DNA of 64,000 nt from JADJSS01 sp964490845 (GCA_964490845.1 CAZBED010000001.1:372001-436000), one strand, 5' to 3'. Positions 44,793-60,261 are shown, counted from the first letter of the stretch. The notes: a model not told the origin generated them from the letters alone. Made by a program: numbers and translations.

Positions 44793-47705
44793 ATGAGAAC
44801 GATATCATTCAAGAAACAGGTGCTGAGTAACTGTAAATTATTATTACTTGGCGGTTTATTGCTGCTCTTTTCATCTGCAAAAGCCGTATGCACCATACAG
44901 AGTCCGAACTTTACCACCAGCGTAAGCGGCAATCTGGTAACCCTCACATTAACCGGCGGTGGCTATAATTCGTATCTTATCGGTTATGGTGATGCTACCT
45001 ATGGGACGTCTCTGATGCACACTTATGCCACTACGGGTACTAAAACCATTTGTGTTCGTTTTATACATACCGATTCGCTGAATTCATCATCAAATTGTGA
45101 CACCACAATTTGTAAGACGGTCACCATCACCACCACCGAATTCTCTTGCCCGATTCAAAATATTTACTTTGCTGTGCTTCCTAACGGAAATTCCGTAACA
45201 CTGAACAAATACGGAACGGGATATACTTCTTATCTGTGGGATTATGGAGACGGAACCACCGGTACGTCCAATACACATACTTATACGACTCCGGGAACTA
45301 AGGTTATTTGCCTGAAGTACATGTACGTAGACAGCACCAATACAGCGCGCCATTGTGATACGACGTATTGCAAAACTATTACAATAGCTGGGTTGAGCTG
45401 CCCGATACAAAGTCCGAATTTTATCGCCACAGTAAACAGCAACACCGTGACGATTAATTTACAGGGCGGCGGGTATAATGCCTATACTATTGGTTACGGT
45501 GATGCCACCTACGGAACATCGCTGTCCCATACTTATAGCAGCCTGGGAACGAAAACCATTTGCGTCAACTTTAAATACACCGACAGCACCAATACCCGTA
45601 ACTGCGATACCACGATTTGCAAAACGGTTACCATCACTTATATTCCATTTACCTGCCCGATCCAAAATATTTATTTTGCGGTGGTTCCAAATGGTAATAC
45701 TGTAACACTGAACAAATACGGAACGGGATATACTTCTTATCTGTGGGATTATGGAGACGGAACCACCGGTACGTCCAATACACATACTTATACGACTCCG
45801 GGAACTAAGGTTATTTGCCTGAAGTACATGTACGTAGACAGCACCAATACAGCGCGCCATTGTGATACGACGTATTGCAAAACTATTACAATAGCTGGGT
45901 TGAGCTGCCCGATACAAAGTCCGAACTTTACCACCAGTGTAAGCGGTTCTACGGTTACCATCACTTTAACAGGTGGAGGGTATAATTCCTACTTAATTAA
46001 TTACGGTGACAATACTACCGGCATCTATACTACTCACACCTACAGTACTGCAGGCACTAAAACCATTTGTGCCAGCTTCAGATTTGTCGACAGTATTAAT
46101 AACAGGATTTGCGATACTTCTGTTTGCAAAACAATAACCATTACCTCTCCGGCATTTACCTGTCCGATTCAGGGTATTTATTTTTCCATGACGGTCAATG
46201 GGTATTCAGTTACGCTCACTAAATATGGCGCAGGGTATACCAGTTATTTATGGGAATATGGCGACGGTACAACCGGCACTTCCGGCACACATACATATAC
46301 GACGTCAGGAACAAAAACCATTTGTCTGAAGTATGTATATGTGGACAGCAGTAATACAGCACGTCATTGTGACACCACTTACTGTAAAACATTTACCATT
46401 ACAACTGCACCTTTTACCTGTCCTATTCAAAGCCCTAACTTTACCACAACCATACATGGCGATACTGTCCTTCTGACAAAAACAGGTGGCGGTTATAACT
46501 CATATATGTGGAGTTACGGTGACGGTACATATGGCACAGATAATTATCATGTTTACACAACCAATGGTGTAAAAACAATTTGCGCCCGGTTCTACTATAG
46601 TTCCACAGCCGGATCCTGTGATACGACTATCTGCAAGTCCATTACCATTACGGATGCGTGTGATTCCCTGAGTTGTGTATTGCCGGGAGATGCAGACCAT
46701 GACCTTACAGTCAATAATTTTGATGTATTTGCCATTGGCCTCTCTTATAACAGAGTAGGGCCGGTACGTCCGAATGCCACTACACAATATACCTTGCAGC
46801 ACGCACCGGACTGGAGCACCAATTCTTACTACCTGTTTAATGATAAGTTTTCAGACTGTAACGGGAACGGCATCATCAATAATGCAGATGCCAGCGTGAT
46901 TTTACAAAATTACATTGCTCAGCCTTTCAACCATTTTAACCACAGGATTGGTCAGCTGGATTCATTGCCACCTGTTTTCTTAGCATTTGACAGCATTCCT
47001 ATCTATCAGATTGGTTTTCCTTGCAATACTACTGAAATCACCTCTGATATTAATGTGGGGCTGCCAAATCAGATAGTGAATAATGCTTATGGTATAGGAT
47101 TTTCCGTTGAATATCCTGAAAGTTTTGCAACAGACTCCTGCTTCAGAATACAAGTAGATTTAGACGCCAACTCCTGGTTTGCGAATAATGAGCCATTAAT
47201 TTATCTATTCAAGAACCTGCCACAATACCACAGGGTTGATATCGGTATCGCCAGAACAACCGGAACCAACCGCGATGGCCACGGAAAAATAGGCAGAATA
47301 AAATTCGTAGTGGAAGACGGAATTTTCCGGAATGGCAGGGTATCTTCTACTAAACAATATACATTTACAGTAAATAATGTAGCCGGTGTTGATAATCTTG
47401 GAAATAATTTCGCACTAAACGGATTGCCTACAACCGCCAACTTTGGTATTACGGCTGTCAAAGAAACGAAGATTACCGGCCTTACTATCTATCCAAATCC
47501 ATTCACCAGCGAGCTGTTTATTTCAGCGCAACAACAAATAGATGAGTACACTATTTATGACATTACCGGAAAACTGATGCAGCAGGGGCAAATCAACAGC
47601 AACTCTCATATTATCCGGGCAATTGATTTGCCAGAAGGCATGTATCTCCTGGAGATGAAGTCGGCGGATGCCATAAGTACCGTTAAAATTATCAAGTCAA
47701 GGTAA
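44793..47705 (+). CDS. Secreted seven-repeat PKD-like protein with dockerin and T9SS sorting domain
   Basis: 970 residues. A signal peptide (about 1-31) is followed by seven PKD-like repeats of about 84 residues (about 33-625), each starting C-[PT]-I-Q and holding four cysteines, one in CDTTxCK. They alternate in two types, A (IQSPNF) and B (IQNIYF/IQGIYF), as A-B-A-B-A-B-A. A dockerin type I-like pair of calcium loops (PGDADHDLTVNNFDVF; DCNGNGIINNADASV) follows, then a beta domain and a type A T9SS sorting domain (IYPNPFTSELFIS). It should be exported by T9SS and anchored or released at the surface, perhaps as an adhesin. No catalytic domain is visible. Confidence 0.88.
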   Translation: MRTISFKKQVLSNCKLLLLGGLLLLFSSAKAVCTIQSPNFTTSVSGNLVTLTLTGGGYNSYLIGYGDATYGTSLMHTYATTGTKTICVRFIHTDSLNSSSNCDTTICKTVTITTTEFSCPIQNIYFAVLPNGNSVTLNKYGTGYTSYLWDYGDGTTGTSNTHTYTTPGTKVICLKYMYVDSTNTARHCDTTYCKTITIAGLSCPIQSPNFIATVNSNTVTINLQGGGYNAYTIGYGDATYGTSLSHTYSSLGTKTICVNFKYTDSTNTRNCDTTICKTVTITYIPFTCPIQNIYFAVVPNGNTVTLNKYGTGYTSYLWDYGDGTTGTSNTHTYTTPGTKVICLKYMYVDSTNTARHCDTTYCKTITIAGLSCPIQSPNFTTSVSGSTVTITLTGGGYNSYLINYGDNTTGIYTTHTYSTAGTKTICASFRFVDSINNRICDTSVCKTITITSPAFTCPIQGIYFSMTVNGYSVTLTKYGAGYTSYLWEYGDGTTGTSGTHTYTTSGTKTICLKYVYVDSSNTARHCDTTYCKTFTITTAPFTCPIQSPNFTTTIHGDTVLLTKTGGGYNSYMWSYGDGTYGTDNYHVYTTNGVKTICARFYYSSTAGSCDTTICKSITITDACDSLSCVLPGDADHDLTVNNFDVFAIGLSYNRVGPVRPNATTQYTLQHAPDWSTNSYYLFNDKFSDCNGNGIINNADASVILQNYIAQPFNHFNHRIGQLDSLPPVFLAFDSIPIYQIGFPCNTTEITSDINVGLPNQIVNNAYGIGFSVEYPESFATDSCFRIQVDLDANSWFANNEPLIYLFKNLPQYHRVDIGIARTTGTNRDGHGKIGRIKFVVEDGIFRNGRVSSTKQYTFTVNNVAGVDNLGNNFALNGLPTTANFGITAVKETKITGLTIYPNPFTSELFISAQQQIDEYTIYDITGKLMQQGQINSNSHIIRAIDLPEGMYLLEMKSADAISTVKIIKSR
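45195..45418 (+). repeat. 224-bp perfect duplication within the repeat-protein gene, copy 1
   Basis: Identical by eye to 45702-45925 (507-bp period, 169 codons, one A+B pair). It covers most of repeat B2 and the start of the next A repeat, where other repeats have diverged, so the duplication or gene conversion is recent. Confidence 0.85.
45702..45925 (+). repeat. 224-bp perfect duplication within the repeat-protein gene, copy 2
   Basis: Identical partner of 45195-45418, covering most of repeat B4 and the start of A5. Identity stops abruptly on both sides. Confidence 0.85.
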
Positions 47706-47727
47706 ACAGTAACTGGGCAAAAGTATG

Positions 47728-47758
47728 AAAAATCCCGTGCAAGGTGCCCGGGATTTTT
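47728..47758 (+). terminator. Terminator after the repeat-protein gene
   Basis: AAAAATCCCG (47728-47737) pairs perfectly with CGGGATTTTT (47749-47758), giving a stem with A and T tails 23 bases after the stop. Confidence 0.8.
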
Positions 47759-47806
47759 CATATCCAGCCAGTCATCATTAAGCACTTTTTTATTCATAAG
47801 ATTCTA

Positions 47807-47814
47807 TAACTTTG
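47807..47814 (+). promoter_or_regulatory. -7 promoter box abutting the hemB start codon
   Basis: TAACTTTG, an exact consensus, ends four bases before the ATG at 47819, so transcription should start at or beside the start codon (possible leaderless mRNA). Confidence 0.6.
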
Positions 47815-47818
47815 CAGC

Positions 47819-48802
47819 ATGCAAAGAAGACCTCGCAGAAACCGACAAAGCGCTGCCATTCGCGGACTTGCGGAAGAAACACATTTACTGCCGCAACATT
47901 TAGTTCAGCCATTGTTTCTAGTGGATGGCCGGAACAAAAAAAACGCGATAAAATCACTGCCTGGAATATCCCAGCTAAGCATTGATAATGCCCTGAAAGA
48001 AATAGATGCCTGTATGCAAGCTGGTGTAAGAAGTTTTATCTTATTTCCGGCTGTGGAAGACCGCTTAAAAAATAAAACAGCGACCTACAGCTATTCGTCA
48101 AAGAATTTCTACCTCAAAGCAATTGCGGAATTCAAAAAGAAATTTCCGGAGTGTTGTCTGATCAGCGATGTAGCGATGGACCCTTATTCTTCTGACGGCC
48201 ATGACGGATATGTGGATAGTGGAAAAATAGTGAATGATAAGACACTGCCTATCCTGGCTAAGATGTCATTGGCACAGGCAGATGCCGGCATTGACATTTT
48301 GGGCCCCAGTGATATGATGGACGGACGCGTGGGCTTTATCCGTCAGGCTCTGGATGACAAGGGATTCACAGAAACGGCCATTATGAGCTATACTGCCAAG
48401 TACGCCAGCGCCTTTTACGGGCCATTCCGGGATGCGCTGGATTCGGCTCCTAAATCAGGTGATAAAAAAACCTACCAGATGAATCCCGCCAATAAGCGGG
48501 AAGCCATTTTGGAAGCCTCTCTGGACTTTGATGAAGGCGCTGATTTCCTGATGGTAAAACCTGCAACTGTCTACCTGGATATTATTCATGAGTTGAAACA
48601 GAACTTTCCGGTTCCCATTGCCGCCTATCACGTAAGCGGCGAATATGCCATGCTGCAGGCGGCAGCGAAAAACGGCTGGCTGGATTATGCCAAATGCCTG
48701 GAAGAAACGCTGCTGAGCATACACCGCGCGGGTGCAGATGTGATTATCTCGTACGGTTCCAAAGATTATGCCTTGAATCAACAAAAAAAAGGGAAAGTAT
48801 AA
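47819..48802 (+). CDS. hemB: Porphobilinogen synthase (delta-aminolevulinic acid dehydratase)
   Basis: 327 residues. It condenses two 5-aminolevulinate molecules to porphobilinogen in heme synthesis. LVQPLFLVDG, the metal-site region SDVAMDPYSSDGHDG, RQALDDKG, AIMSYTAKYASAFYGPFRDA and the Schiff-base lysine in MVKPATVYLD are present. The metal loop has aspartate in place of the zinc-binding cysteines, indicating a magnesium-type enzyme. The stop codon lies inside the loop of the terminator. Confidence 0.96.
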   Translation: MQRRPRRNRQSAAIRGLAEETHLLPQHLVQPLFLVDGRNKKNAIKSLPGISQLSIDNALKEIDACMQAGVRSFILFPAVEDRLKNKTATYSYSSKNFYLKAIAEFKKKFPECCLISDVAMDPYSSDGHDGYVDSGKIVNDKTLPILAKMSLAQADAGIDILGPSDMMDGRVGFIRQALDDKGFTETAIMSYTAKYASAFYGPFRDALDSAPKSGDKKTYQMNPANKREAILEASLDFDEGADFLMVKPATVYLDIIHELKQNFPVPIAAYHVSGEYAMLQAAAKNGWLDYAKCLEETLLSIHRAGADVIISYGSKDYALNQQKKGKV

Positions 48803-48813
48803 CTTTCCCTTTT
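48787..48813 (+). terminator. Terminator overlapping the hemB stop codon
   Basis: AAAAGGGAAAG (48787-48797) and CTTTCCCTTTT (48803-48813) pair perfectly; the five-base loop contains the TAA stop. Its A and T tails allow it to act in both directions for the convergent gene. Confidence 0.8.
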
Positions 48814-48842
48814 TAATATCTGATAAACGCTTCCAATATCTG

Positions 48843-49592
48843 TTATAATGCTGTTTTGGGTTGTTCTTCCGCCTGGTTTTTACCAAACGTATACATATAA
48901 CCTACCCCGATATTAAACTTGGAATTATACAATTTTAATTTAGTGGAGTTGTTATAAAACGGGTCAACTGTTTTTCTGAACGTTTTAACCAATCCAAAAT
49001 CATAATTCAAATCAAATGTTACGCTACTTCTCAGGTCTTTGGAAACATAGACCTGAATACCGGCTCCCATTCTAACACCCGCATCTATATTATTGTAAAC
49101 TGTTTTATAATCTGCTTTCACACTGGTTTTGGGCTGTACGGAACCATTGTTATTGATTGTAGTAATGTCTGTTCCGTTTATGTTGTAACCGAAATAACCG
49201 CCTGCATTCGCAAACACTCTCAATCGCTGGTTACCCCAACCTGCCATAATCGTTACAGGTATAGTTAACTGATTTTCTTTATGTGTTTTATTTGAGCTGA
49301 TAACATTTCCGGCACCGGAATATTTCGTATAGCTGCTACCACCCATATTAAACTCGACGCCCAGATTAACTCCTACAAATTTATTTATCCATATTCTGCC
49401 CTGAATAGAGGCATGTACTCCGGGAACAAAACTGAGTGTACCACCAGCCGTAGATAACTTACCTTTCAAAAATTGATTGTTCATTCTCCCAAAATTCGGG
49501 CCTACATTTACGCCTATACCGGCCTGAATCTTAGCCTCTGAATGGTTTATAAATGTTCCTAACAGCAAAATAATAACCAGTAATTTTCTCAT
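48843..49592 (-). CDS. Outer-membrane beta-barrel protein
   Basis: 249 residues with a signal peptide (MRKLLVIILLLGTFINHSEA). Repeated amphipathic strands (AGIGVNVGPNFG, GVNLGVEFNMGGSSY, FNIGVGYMYTFG) fit the OmpW/PorT-like barrels of Bacteroidota. No more specific function is visible. The short polar C-terminal tail after the last strand is unusual for this fold. Confidence 0.75.
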   Translation of the reverse strand: MRKLLVIILLLGTFINHSEAKIQAGIGVNVGPNFGRMNNQFLKGKLSTAGGTLSFVPGVHASIQGRIWINKFVGVNLGVEFNMGGSSYTKYSGAGNVISSNKTHKENQLTIPVTIMAGWGNQRLRVFANAGGYFGYNINGTDITTINNNGSVQPKTSVKADYKTVYNNIDAGVRMGAGIQVYVSKDLRSSVTFDLNYDFGLVKTFRKTVDPFYNNSTKLKLYNSKFNIGVGYMYTFGKNQAEEQPKTAL

Positions 49593-49661
49593 CTTGTTTA
49601 GTTTTTGTTTGAATTGATTTATAAAATCGACGTTAAATTACAAAAAACCTTTTAATTGTAC

Positions 49662-49669
49662 TACTTTTG
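49662..49669 (+). promoter_or_regulatory. -7 promoter box of trhO
   Basis: TACTTTTG matches TAnnTTTG, 32 bases before the ATG at 49701. It lies inside the longer upstream open frame and so argues for the later start. Confidence 0.55.
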
Positions 49670-49700
49670 TACTAAATTATTTAACCCAAATACACAAAGA

Positions 49701-50771
49701 ATGCAACTTTGGAACAGGGTAGACAAGCGGATATTAGAGCAAGGTATAATCGAAAGCAGCGAAAACCGCGTTACCATTTCTTTTTATAAATACGTCAAAA
49801 TTGAACAGCCTGCTGACTGGCGTAATGAACTGTATCTGGCCTGGAGCAGCCTCGGTGTTTTAGGCAGAATTTATGTGGCCGATGAAGGTATAAATGCACA
49901 GATTTCGGTGTCGGAGAAAAATAAACAGCCATTTATCGATCATTTATATTCCTATCCTTTTTTACATGGTATCCGGTTGAACTATGCTATTGATGATGAC
50001 GGTAAGTCTTTCTCCAAATTAAAGATACTGGTACGCAAAAAAATTGTGGCGGATGGATTGGACGACGAGACCTTTGATTCAAGTGATTGCGGCATCCATC
50101 TGAATGCAGAGGAGTTCAATAAACTGACCGACCGGAATGATACTATCCTTGTAGATATGCGCAACCATTATGAAAGTGAGATTGGACATTTTGAAAACGC
50201 CATCACTCCGGATGTAGATACATTCAGAGAACAACTGCCATTGGTACTGAATATGCTGGAAAGCGATAAAGATAAGACGGTTGTGATGTACTGCACTGGA
50301 GGTATCCGGTGTGAAAAGGCCAGTGCATGGTTCAAACACAATGGATTTAAACATGTTTATCAATTAAACGGCGGTATCATTGAATATGCACGGCAGGTAC
50401 AGGAACAAGGGCTGAAAAACAAATTTCGCGGGAAGAATTTTGTTTTTGACAGGCGCTTGGGTGAGAAAATCACACACGAAGTTATCGCACACTGCCATCA
50501 ATGTGGGCAACCAGCGGATACCCATACCAATTGTAAAAACGAGGCCTGTCATTTACTGTTCATCCAATGCGAAACCTGTTTGGAAAAATACAATGGCTGT
50601 TGTTGTGAAGACTGTATGAATATCGTCTCCCTGTCTGAAGAAGACAGAAGAGCCTTGCGAAAAGGGTTGAATCCTGGCCGAAAAGTTTTTAAAAAAGGAC
50701 GCGGTGAGCAACTTACATTCAAGAAATCTTCCACTGATATGCAGTTTTCATCTCTGCATCCTGATGAATAA
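49701..50771 (+). CDS. trhO: tRNA uridine(34) hydroxylase, rhodanese-like (TrhO/YceA)
   Basis: 356 residues from the ATG at 49701. TrhO makes 5-hydroxyuridine at the tRNA wobble position using oxygen. The N-terminal acylphosphatase-like domain (GRIYVADEGINAQIS) is followed by a rhodanese domain with the active-site loop YCTGGIRCEK, and a C-terminal cysteine cluster (CHQCGQ, CETCLEKYNGCCCEDC) likely binds zinc. The upstream extension of 15 residues is out of line with the family and contains the promoter box. Confidence 0.93.
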   Translation: MQLWNRVDKRILEQGIIESSENRVTISFYKYVKIEQPADWRNELYLAWSSLGVLGRIYVADEGINAQISVSEKNKQPFIDHLYSYPFLHGIRLNYAIDDDGKSFSKLKILVRKKIVADGLDDETFDSSDCGIHLNAEEFNKLTDRNDTILVDMRNHYESEIGHFENAITPDVDTFREQLPLVLNMLESDKDKTVVMYCTGGIRCEKASAWFKHNGFKHVYQLNGGIIEYARQVQEQGLKNKFRGKNFVFDRRLGEKITHEVIAHCHQCGQPADTHTNCKNEACHLLFIQCETCLEKYNGCCCEDCMNIVSLSEEDRRALRKGLNPGRKVFKKGRGEQLTFKKSSTDMQFSSLHPDE

Positions 50772-50810
50772 CCTGCTCAGGAAGATACAGGTATTAACAA
50801 TATCACCAAC

Positions 50811-52682
50811 TTAAGGGCTGAAATTTACGGGATGATTCTTCAATTCCTCCTGTTTACGTTTTAATCCTACATCATTTGGAAATCTTTGTTCCAGATAATG
50901 GAGCAAACTGTCAGCCTCACGATACCTGTTTCGCTGCCTATACATATTCAACAGATTATTGGCAGAATAACTAAAGTTTTTTTCGCGCTGAATAACAAAC
51001 TTAAAATAGTGAGCCGCTGAATCTGTCTGATCGAGGTTCCAAAATGCCAACCCCAGGTAGTTTACGCCGGACAAATAGGATGAATCAAGCCGGTAACATT
51101 TCCTGAAAATCTCCAGCGTACTACTGTCGTTTCTCCTGTATAGCTCACATAAGCCGACATGCTCCCACGATTGAACAGAAAGTGGATTTGCTTTTACAGC
51201 TATTAATGCATACCGTTCTCCGATATTGATAAAACTGTCTGTGAAGTTCCTGTCGTAATTTTGTTTTAGTTCCTCCTGCAAGGCAACATGAATATATGTT
51301 CCGGCGGCAATACGGTTTGCATTTACGGAATTTGTCAGATGCTTTAAATCCCGTTCAAACAAGGTATACCTGTCTTTCCATGCAGATGTTCTGTATATCG
51401 TATAAATCACATACATACCAATCAATACAAAAAAAATCGATTTAGCCAATATTCGCCGTTTTTCAACAGCGTAGATATCTGTCACCAATGCGCCTAAAGC
51501 CATACAAAAGCCCAGTGACGCGATGAAATTATAACGATCCATTACAATTCCGGCCACCGGAGATACAAAATTTAACGCATACCCAATAGAAAGAAGAAAG
51601 AACAACAATGAGAACAGATAGATTTTATTTTTTGTATAATATTTGATACTGGCCACAAATAGCGCTGCCACAATGAGCAGACAACTGATATGTATAAATG
51701 AGAATAATGGTGTTAGCGGAATTTGATTATATCCAAAATAAAAATAATAGCCAAACGGTACAAACAAAAATTTGAGGTAATAAAACAACGTTGTAACGGA
51801 AAGTGATACTCTGTTGTAAAAGGTATCATTTTGGTATAATGGATTTTCATCAAGCCCCCAAAAACTGCGGTTCATATCGGGATCAAGATGCGACATCAGT
51901 CCGTTAATAATCATTGAAGTGGCAATCATCAAAATAGTACATAATGCTACAACAGTAATGAGTTTCTTTATATCGGTATTTCTGAAAAAAAACAGCACCA
52001 GCACGGGAATAAATACGAAAACAAAACTGTCCTTTTTGGAAAGCATACCCAATAACATCAAAAGCAATGCGAGCAGAAGCTTTTGATACTTCTTATAGTC
52101 AAATGCAGTAATGAGCTGTATAGCAGCCATCACGCCGAATGTCATACTTAACAGATTGTCGCGGCTCTTGATATTCGCGACTACGCTTACATGATTAGGA
52201 TGAACAAGAAAAAAAACAACCGATAATAAACCAAACATCTTTAACTTTTGTTCGTCCTGAATCATCTTGCTTATAAAGAGGAATTTATAGATTCTGGTAA
52301 GCAAAACTGCAAAGATTACTATATTGAAGAAATGAGAAACAGACGGGTTAATTCCATTAAAGAAAAATCGTTCCATCCAAAAAGTAGCCAATGTCACAGG
52401 CCTGTAATCCGCGCTGGCAAACCAGGATTTAAAAATAAACAGCAGGCCGCTGAAGTCCGGGCTCGTCTGACTAATGGTTGACACTATAAATTCATCATCC
52501 AGTCCATAATCAAAGGTAGCGGTCCATCCATACAACAAAAAACTACCTGTTACCAATAGCAGGTAATGAAAGTACACAGACCACAAAAAATCATATTTTG
52601 GTTGAGGATTTTTTAAAGTGTCTGATTTAACAGACTTCCGGGCTGTTTTAATTTTTGAATTGTTTTTTGGGGGGGAAGCCAT
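50811..52682 (-). CDS. Multi-pass membrane protein with TPR tail, TMTC-like (second paralogue)
   Basis: 623 residues: a basic N-terminus, about ten membrane helices (35-420) and degenerate TPRs (about 460-620). DYGLDDEF (58-65) and HPNHVSVVANIKSRDNLL correspond to the acidic and HPxH motifs of the TMTC-like protein at 24924-27053, with which it shares the overall plan. It is probably a GT-C type glycosyltransferase of exported proteins (inference). It sits just upstream of the convergent trhO gene end. Confidence 0.73.
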   Translation of the reverse strand: MASPPKNNSKIKTARKSVKSDTLKNPQPKYDFLWSVYFHYLLLVTGSFLLYGWTATFDYGLDDEFIVSTISQTSPDFSGLLFIFKSWFASADYRPVTLATFWMERFFFNGINPSVSHFFNIVIFAVLLTRIYKFLFISKMIQDEQKLKMFGLLSVVFFLVHPNHVSVVANIKSRDNLLSMTFGVMAAIQLITAFDYKKYQKLLLALLLMLLGMLSKKDSFVFVFIPVLVLFFFRNTDIKKLITVVALCTILMIATSMIINGLMSHLDPDMNRSFWGLDENPLYQNDTFYNRVSLSVTTLFYYLKFLFVPFGYYFYFGYNQIPLTPLFSFIHISCLLIVAALFVASIKYYTKNKIYLFSLLFFLLSIGYALNFVSPVAGIVMDRYNFIASLGFCMALGALVTDIYAVEKRRILAKSIFFVLIGMYVIYTIYRTSAWKDRYTLFERDLKHLTNSVNANRIAAGTYIHVALQEELKQNYDRNFTDSFINIGERYALIAVKANPLSVQSWEHVGLCELYRRNDSSTLEIFRKCYRLDSSYLSGVNYLGLAFWNLDQTDSAAHYFKFVIQREKNFSYSANNLLNMYRQRNRYREADSLLHYLEQRFPNDVGLKRKQEELKNHPVNFSP

Positions 52683-52799
52683 GAAGCTTATGTCATTTAT
52701 TTTTTTGCACCGGATTAATCTTCCTCAAGATACTCATTCTTCAAAAAAGTTGAATCGATATTATGGAATTTTAATGTGCCTTTAAGCGCAAATAATGGA

Positions 52800-52829
52800 A
52801 ACAGGGATTGCATATTTGCAATCCCTGTT
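52800..52829. terminator. Hairpin after the giant secreted protein gene
   Basis: AACAGGGATTGCA (52800-52812) and TGCAATCCCTGTT (52817-52829) form a perfect 13-bp stem with loop TATT, 20 bases after the minus-strand stop. A short T-rich stretch follows on that strand. Confidence 0.65.
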
Positions 52830-52848
52830 AAATCAACTGTACTATGTA

Positions 52849-58471
<5,623 letters not shown>

Positions 58472-58479
<8 letters not shown>

Positions 58480-59020
58480 TTGAAAATAGTTTAGACTCAC
58501 AAACCTCTATCCCGATTTTAAATTGGCCGTCAAGGTTCTTCGCCGTTAGTAAAATAATTCTGGATATACCATTATTAATTTCGCCTTTGCTATAATTAAT
58601 GTCACAATATATTTTCTTCAGTTCGGAATTGCTGCAGGAAAAAAGTGAGCGGGATTCATTAACAGCAATCTTATTTATCGTAATTCCGTTTTCAATAAAT
58701 TTATTGAAAATAGTCATGAATGTAACGGATTTAAAGGTGGTGTCCATAGCTGCCAGACATTGAGGAAAATTTCTTCGGGTATAACTGATAATATCATCAA
58801 ACTCCTTTTCTGAAAGCAGGAACGGTTTCAGTACTTCTGCATTTTGGTTGTTGACCGCCATTACATAAGCGTCCAGAACTCTTCCAAAATAGACCGAATC
58901 ATAGGGCGTTTCAACATTTTTAATACTGCCGGCGGATTGACAGAATGGCGTCTGGCCATGTAAAAGACCGGAGGTAAAAAAAAGAATGAAAATAAAGAAA
59001 AACTGTAAAGTTTTACCCAT
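58472..59020 (-). CDS. Secreted hypothetical protein upstream of the giant gene
   Basis: 182 residues with a signal peptide (MGKTLQFFFIFILFFTSGLLHGQ). The mature region is mostly mixed alpha/beta with several cysteines; I do not recognise a family. Its TAA overlaps the ATG of the giant T9SS protein (8-base overlap), so it is part of the same operon and may help its export or folding (inference). Confidence 0.7.
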
Positions 59021-59100
59021 GCTATACTTTCTATTAAATGTAGGTAAATTTAACTAAAAAAACAATCAAAATTGAAGAAAAATTGACGTTTACACAATAT

Positions 59101-60045
59101 TTAACGTACAAAACGGGCAGGCTGCCAATTGATCAGTTTTTCCCTGAACTGTACTAAAGACCATAAGGCATAAAATGTGGCATAATCGTTATGAACGGAA
59201 AGGTTCGATGAGTAAAAAGAAGGCCAGTCGCCATGCAGTTCTTTTTGCAATGTCAGGATATAAAAAATACATTCCGCATTTTTTTCTACCGTTATATCAT
59301 TCCCGTACAATCCGTATGCGGATAACAGATAAGCATTATAAATATCCGATTTTTCCGTCGGAGCCGTAATTCCTGTCTTATTACACGAACTTATCACACA
59401 GGAAAAACCGGCTTTTTCGTTTAGCTTCTTAAACAACCTGGCTTTTGCTACCGCTGTTTCGTGTGTATAATCCGGACAGTTTCGTTGCAGTTCGGCATAC
59501 ATATAATAAAATATCAGCCTTTCTTTGACGGTGCTTTTTAAAGCGATCGTGTATGCTGAATCAGCCATTTGGGGAGAAAAGGGAATAACATCGCAAAAAA
59601 CGGCAAACCCTATTCTGGCCATTTTATCCCGGATATTCTTAAAAAACAACTTGCTGATGTCGGGAATACTGTCTTTCATTCTTCTGATTTGTATCCTGAA
59701 AGAATCTGTACTGCCGTACTCCTTTCCGTACATTTTAAAGAACCCGTCTTTCAGGTTGTTTTCCTTTTCTGCCAGATTAATTTCCAATCCATAGCAGTCA
59801 TTTACTGCGACAAACTGCGCGTTCGTAAGCGGATCGTAGATTTCATAATTGTTTTCCTTAAAAAAACGTGCGGCTCTGTCAATACTATAATCCAGCACCT
59901 GCAGCAATGAATCTTTTCCGTAGTTGGAGATAAATTTCAATACAGTATCAGTTGGGAACGGTTTTATGGGATATTTAGCAGAAGCATTTCCGTAAAAATG
60001 GAACAAAATAACAAGTAACAATATATACCGCAGACTGTATTGCAT
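59101..60045 (-). CDS. Secreted hypothetical protein
   Basis: 314 residues with a signal peptide (MQYSLRYILLLVILFHFYGNASA). The mature part is largely helical with four or five cysteines (NDCYGLEIN, NCPDYTH, GFSCVISSCNKTG). I recognise no family or catalytic motif. It is 80 bases upstream of the next secreted-protein gene on the same strand and may be co-transcribed with it. Confidence 0.65.
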   Translation of the reverse strand: MQYSLRYILLLVILFHFYGNASAKYPIKPFPTDTVLKFISNYGKDSLLQVLDYSIDRAARFFKENNYEIYDPLTNAQFVAVNDCYGLEINLAEKENNLKDGFFKMYGKEYGSTDSFRIQIRRMKDSIPDISKLFFKNIRDKMARIGFAVFCDVIPFSPQMADSAYTIALKSTVKERLIFYYMYAELQRNCPDYTHETAVAKARLFKKLNEKAGFSCVISSCNKTGITAPTEKSDIYNAYLLSAYGLYGNDITVEKNAECIFYILTLQKELHGDWPSFYSSNLSVHNDYATFYALWSLVQFREKLINWQPARFVR

Positions 60046-60060
60046 CTGTTTAACGTAAAG

Positions 60061-60086
60061 AAAAAAAGCATCCCGCAGGATGCTTT
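60061..60086 (-). terminator. Terminator after tRNA-Leu
   Basis: AAAGCATCC/GGATGCTTT (60065-60073 and 60078-60086) forms a 9-bp stem with loop CGCA; the minus strand continues into a run of T. It begins 7 bases after the tRNA 3' end. Confidence 0.88.
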
Positions 60087-60092
60087 AAAGAG

Positions 60093-60172
60093 TACCGAAG
60101 GTGGGACTCGAACCCACACACTTGCGTACACGAGTTTGAGTCGTGCGCGTCTACCAGTTCCGCCACTTCGGC
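60093..60172 (-). tRNA. tRNA-Leu (anticodon CAA)
   Basis: On the minus strand GCCGAAG pairs with CTTCGGT at the acceptor. The anticodon arm CACGA/TCGTG has loop CTCAAAC, so the anticodon is CAA. A long variable arm and a T arm with TTCGAGT are present. The first pair is G-T. CCA is not encoded. Confidence 0.94.
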
Positions 60173-60253
60173 TTGTTTGAGAAAAAAGTATCAGGAAGTA
60201 ATACACCTTTCATGTACCACCTTTAATCAATAACCTTTTTAAAGAACGGACTG

Positions 60254-60261
60254 CAAATGTA
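60254..60261 (-). promoter_or_regulatory. -7 promoter box of tRNA-Leu
   Basis: Minus-strand TACATTTG is an exact TAnnTTTG match, about 82 bases before the tRNA 5' end. Confidence 0.45.

Noticed and set aside
45090..45917. Two minus-strand open frames with identical starts inside the repeat-protein gene
   Set aside because: They mirror the 224-bp duplicated coding DNA of the plus-strand gene, so their similarity is a by-product of the repeat.
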